Shown: positions 43,601-45,714 of the stretch, one piece after another | Numbering within the stretch: position 1 is the first letter of the stretch | Layout: every line of letters begins with the position of its first letter | NCBI GenBank assembly: GCA_028820655.1 | Contig: JAPPIK010000059.1 | Location: 32,956-78,669, forward strand | DNA length: 45,714 nucleotides | Origin: Candidatus Poribacteria bacterium | GTDB lineage: Bacteria > Poribacteria > WGA-4E > JAJDTR01 | Direction of reading: 5' to 3' | Notes under the pieces: generated by a model | Database searches by the model: none | What the model was told of the DNA's origin: nothing | What the model saw: only the letters and a program-made list of their open reading frames with translations | Translations under genes and position numbers: made by a program

Positions 43601-44374
43601 GCGGATGGGTATATTGCCGGAAAGGTCGTGGACGCGGATGGCACACCGATTTACAGGGCGACGGTGGCGATAGACCCCCAAGAAGATCCAGCTACCGGAG
43701 TCGTTTACCCTGCCGTTGCCACCAACGGACAAGGCGAATTTGAGTTGAAATACATCAAAGATCCAACGGTGTCAATTGATGTCGGCAACGATAATGACTA
43801 TGGGGTTTTTGAGAATATCAAAGTGAATCAAGACGACCTTGTCTTGACTTTGACGCCGACCGAGCCGATTCCTGCTCCGACCCCAGAGCAGAGCGCGCGA
43901 TGGGCGTACGCGGAGGAATTAGAGGAACGATTCAAAGCCTCGGTGGGCAAGCCTACACCGGAACTGGCGGTCGAAGAGTGGCTGACCGGTACTGTCTCTT
44001 CCATCGGAAATCTGAAAGGGAGCACGATCGCTCTGGATTTCTGGGAATCTGGCAACTCCGACAACATCCAATCAGTACGCTTATTGAATGTATTGCATGA
44101 TATTTATGAGGAAAAAGGGCTCGTTTGCATAACCATCATTCCCCCTACAGAAGAGGTCGAAACGGTCAAACGGCACATTGCGGAACATTCTCTACGATAC
44201 TCAATTGGGCTGGACAAGTCAACGAAGGTCGTTGGCGCAAATGGCGAAACCTTTGATCGATACCTCATTGGAGGGAGAGGTTCGATTGTGCTGATTAACG
44301 CGGCGGGAGAGATTGCGGGCTCCGTATATCCCTGGGATCTTGGCGATCAGGTTCAGAATCTGTTTGAGGATTGA
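40694..44374 (+). CDS. ECF sigma factor-transmembrane-carboxypeptidase-regulatory-thioredoxin fusion, copy 2 (intact)
   Basis: 1,226 aa in one frame. Sigma2 at about 10-85 (AQDIMQEIFLQAYRRLYQLR), sigma4 at about 120-178 (GDCSLKEISEFLGVSVNTV), membrane helix at 222-239 (ATFALIAALCVLIGLIGV), a Thr/Ser/Pro-rich linker, eight carboxypeptidase-regulatory-like repeats (SGRVVDSDGEPVADAEIL, SGKIMDEAGEPIQ, TGRVTDADTGEPIANQHI, NGRVLTEAGEPVSGARV, SGRVVNPKGEPIASVNI, EGRVTDTSGKPVSGARL, AGKVVDADGTPIYRATV and a weaker one), and a thioredoxin-like fold from about 1080. The CxxC site reads FWESGNSDNIQS, so it is not a redox enzyme. Sigma factors act in the cytoplasm and the repeats should be periplasmic. No anti-sigma gene is nearby. 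The ATG at 40694 matches copy 1; GTG at 40685 is an alternative. Very unusual fusion; function inferred from domains only. Confidence 0.9.
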   Translation: MHSVDEKLVSQTLGGDRDAFGVLVHKYQEMVYTYAFQKVRNEADAQDIMQEIFLQAYRRLYQLRHPHLFRSWLYTIMSNECKRWLVRVTKKRRREIVLEEATDEALRIEPSHAVPVEGWQVNLEQAISALPDESWIAVSMFYMGDCSLKEISEFLGVSVNTVKSKLHRARQQLGGALSEHYGRLLKSHKLRGGFLMQFMEQIRHAPAPTMGLAWSSASVGKATFALIAALCVLIGLIGVRNDFPTKLSTSQIGLTSSVVNRLPIEVTLLRAVPYSTRSPISGIPVPTGERPLDTSSRVSIEQSGRSIGREMTSAANGTKTPNPQFSAAMVENAPEKLAYSGRVVDSDGEPVADAEILYSVKYSVESAPPKSVAQTTADGTFNFEFPRPNLKEWNRVDIVAVHPDHAFGWRNLSPKSATNVEIQLATPAVISGKIMDEAGEPIQAGEAWIGLLSSSDQLLGVHASYLLEDVIPIPHAKSDPNGEFVIHGLPKGGKTILFVQGLGYAKERSEGVRVGTEGLRFRLKREARIEGRLSYTDTGEPVQDATVALQGIYPTEVWEHVGVDVDGKYFLKNLAPGTYSLFLFEGPDGWTAAANERLEIVEGQTVSNIDLTLVRGGFITGRVTDADTGEPIANQHISFYDAARPESQQAANHGAKTDETGTYRFRAAPGKALVYTGAEHGYQDVGQMRRYVDVVEGATVAVDFEFTKGVELNGRVLTEAGEPVSGARVTDIAGKYAYFHEHGLSDENGGFTVRGLRTGQKLILKAEHSDLGLRGTAEVEVKPRASVDIRIRPYELVKVSGRVVNPKGEPIASVNIYRMPWDPMRNLGMSSIVAVTNGDGRFGEVELVVGDQYEISAVTEGYREARTEEFTVTPGMHQISDLVLQPAGGAYFIEGRVTDTSGKPVSGARLVTSQQSQHWETLTDANGDYRLENLSMVVLYSLDIIHPDYAYHTFEILKTNQRHDLVLVKADGYIAGKVVDADGTPIYRATVAIDPQEDPATGVVYPAVATNGQGEFELKYIKDPTVSIDVGNDNDYGVFENIKVNQDDLVLTLTPTEPIPAPTPEQSARWAYAEELEERFKASVGKPTPELAVEEWLTGTVSSIGNLKGSTIALDFWESGNSDNIQSVRLLNVLHDIYEEKGLVCITIIPPTEEVETVKRHIAEHSLRYSIGLDKSTKVVGANGETFDRYLIGGRGSIVLINAAGEIAGSVYPWDLGDQVQNLFED
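41264..41281 (+). promoter_or_regulatory. Internal ribosome-binding site and ATG inside sigma fusion 2
   Basis: AGAGGAGG (41264-41271), 7 bases, in-frame ATG (41279-41281) at codon 196, the same codon as in copy 1. A separate protein starting MQFMEQIRHAPAPTMG would have a short cytoplasmic tail, the membrane helix and the whole periplasmic part, about 1,031 residues. Confidence 0.65.
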
Positions 44375-44412
44375 GCGGACGGGCTTCGCTCGATTCGGGC
44401 GCTGGTGAAACG

Positions 44413-45203
44413 ATGGGAACCACAAGGCTGTCTCGAATCATCTGTCTAATCACCTTGTCCTTCTGTTTGGTGTTCCTGTCATTATCCTTTTGGATAATTG
44501 GCTGCGCACCGGAGATACAGGTACCCATTCCCGAAATAGAATTAACGTTGGCCATAGCGGATTTTAGCAGCATATTGGAGATCGTGGATGTCTCGGATCC
44601 CACAAAGCCCCTCAAAGTTTCATCGACTTCTCTACCTTCAAAACCGAAATTTTATAGTAGCATATCGGTTTGGAGGCAGTTCGCGCTGACAACCACGGCT
44701 TATGGAATCCATTTCTTGGATATAGCGAATCCTTCAGCCCCAAAACTTCTTTGGAATTTACCGCTCGGTACAATTTCAGGCAATACGGTGATTTTTAAAA
44801 CCCTTTTGCGTTTTTCCCAACGCAAAAGGGTTTGTATGTTCTTCATCTCAAGAATTCGTTGAATCCGCAATGGGTGTTTCACGCGGGACACAAAGGGAAT
44901 CTTCACACTCATCTCTTTGACCTAAAAATCAAGGGAAATTATGCCTATGCACATGGCAGGCATAATTATTTGCATGTTTTCAATCTTTCCCAACCTGAAC
45001 AACCTTATTTGGTAAGTTCCTATGACATAGGGTTGCGTCCGCCCGTCCTTCTCTTCCGTGCTAAGGGTGAAGTGGTAGAATTGATTCACCAACTTGCCAA
45101 AAATAATTTAGGCTCTTTGGCAAATAGCGTGCGTTTCTTTCGCCGGTTTTCGGACGCGCCGCAAGGAGAACTGCTTCGGCGACCTTCAACCCGCCGCCTG
45201 TAG
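44413..45203 (+). pseudogene. LVIVD-repeat lipoprotein, frameshifted at a hairpin
   Basis: Begins with a signal peptide and lipobox IIGC, then beta-propeller-like LVIVD repeats: ILEIVDVSDPTKPLKVSS, GIHFLDIANPSAPKLLWNLP. The frame then runs into a hairpin (44798-44833) and stops at 44860. The continuing repeats (YVLHLKNSLNPQWVFHAGHK, YLHVFNLSQPEQPYLVSSYD) are in another frame, to 45203. The last 40 residues no longer look like the family, and the GTAGGAGATC repeat array begins at the stop, so the 3' end is probably lost too. The ATG at 44413 lies 38 bases after sigma fusion 2. Confidence 0.7.
44798..44833. repeat. Perfect 13 bp hairpin inside the LVIVD gene
   Basis: AAACCCTTTTGCG (44798-44810), loop TTTTTCCCAA, CGCAAAAGGGTTT (44821-44833). 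It coincides with the point where the frame is lost. No other copy is seen in the window. Confidence 0.7.
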
Positions 45204-45714
45204 GAGATCAAAGGAATGAATAATGACTGATCAAGCGACTGAATAAGGAGCGCGATAGAAATCCCATAGAAATCTTCTCCAGGTCGCGATTCCCCGCTCC
45301 GGCGCAACCGAATGTCGATAGTTTGTAGGGTGTGCACCGCGCACCAGCCTTTTGTAGGAGATCTAAGGAAGGCACTATCATTGATCAAGCGAGTGAATAG
45401 CGAGCGCGGTAGAAATCAAATCGAAATCTTCTCCAGGTCGCGATTCCCTGCTCCGGCGCAACCGAATGTCGATAGTTTGTAGGGTGTGCACCGCGCACCA
45501 GCCTTTTGTAGGAGATCTAAGGAAGGCACTATCATTGATCAAGCGAGTGAATAGCGAGCGCGGTAGAAATCCCATAGAAATCTTCTCCAGGTCGCGATTC
45601 CCCGCTCCGGCGCAACCGAATGTCGATAGTTTGTAGGGTGTGCACCGCGCACCAGCCTTTTGTAGGAGATCAAAGGAATGAATAATGACTGATCAAGCGA
45701 CTGAATAAGGAGCG
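45199..45714. repeat. 154 bp tandem repeat array at window end
   Basis: TGTAGGAGAT starts at 45199, 45353, 45507 and 45661, an exact period of 154 with few changes. Each unit is composite: a GATCAAGCGAGTGAATAGCG segment, GATAGAAATC words, a CTCCAGGTCGCGATTCC segment as in the array at 1-157, a CTCCGGCGCAACCGAATGTC segment related to the CTCCAGCGGAG hairpins, and GTAGGGTGTGCACCGCGCAC. Runs off the window. Confidence 0.9.

Noticed and set aside
45199-45714. Possible CRISPR or origin array
   Set aside because: The 154 bp units are identical along their whole length, with no spacers and no DnaA-box series.

Overview
This window looks like a piece of an uncultured, double-membraned (Gram-negative type) bacterium. 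A TonB-dependent receptor, Mla-type lipid transport genes, many lipoprotein signal peptides and a broken outer-membrane barrel gene all imply an outer membrane. Large amounts of short palindromic repeats, a phytanoyl-CoA dioxygenase and very large sigma-factor/carboxypeptidase-regulatory fusion proteins remind me of Candidatus Poribacteria. That placement is an inference from memory, not a search. Both window ends lie in repeat arrays, as expected where an assembly breaks.

Layout. 1-5.4 kb is accessory: a tandem repeat, a lipoprotein on the minus strand, a TonB-dependent receptor, a DnaB N-terminal relic and a single protein fusing a DarT-like ADP-ribosyltransferase to a DarG-like macro domain. 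5.4-7.3 kb is non-coding and repeat rich. 7.3-14.1 kb is a conserved block: rpsF-ssb-rpsR-rplI-dnaB, started by a good sigma70 promoter and an S6:S18-like leader hairpin, then mlaE-mlaF-mlaD-like genes. 14.1-25.5 kb carries radA, a membrane PIN/TRAM protein, ispD, ispF, cysS, two lipoproteins, a coiled-coil membrane protein, dprA and accA. Three miniature inverted-repeat elements sit in its gaps. 25.5-34.5 kb is accessory again: a thermonuclease, a divergent EF-Tu-like protein, a PhyH dioxygenase, an EamA transporter, a frameshifted barrel protein, and two paralogous substrate-binding lipoproteins around a methyltransferase. 34.5-35.8 kb is a non-coding duplicated repeat field.

35.8-44.4 kb holds the most unusual system: two tandem paralogous genes, each encoding in one frame an ECF sigma factor, a transmembrane helix, eight carboxypeptidase-regulatory-like repeats and a thioredoxin-fold domain without CxxC. 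Both copies keep a perfect Shine-Dalgarno sequence and an ATG inside the frame, exactly between the sigma part and the membrane part, and both are preceded by an ECF-type promoter-like motif with identical spacing. This suggests a self-activating membrane-linked sigma system that may make two products. The upstream copy is frameshifted; a DUF433/DUF5615 toxin-antitoxin pair with a frameshifted toxin lies between the two copies.

The inferred frameshifts (thermonuclease, barrel protein twice, first sigma fusion, DUF5615 toxin, LVIVD lipoprotein) all fall after 25.5 kb in accessory genes, mostly at short homopolymers. None is seen in the conserved genes. This favours real decay over uniform sequencing error, but does not prove it.
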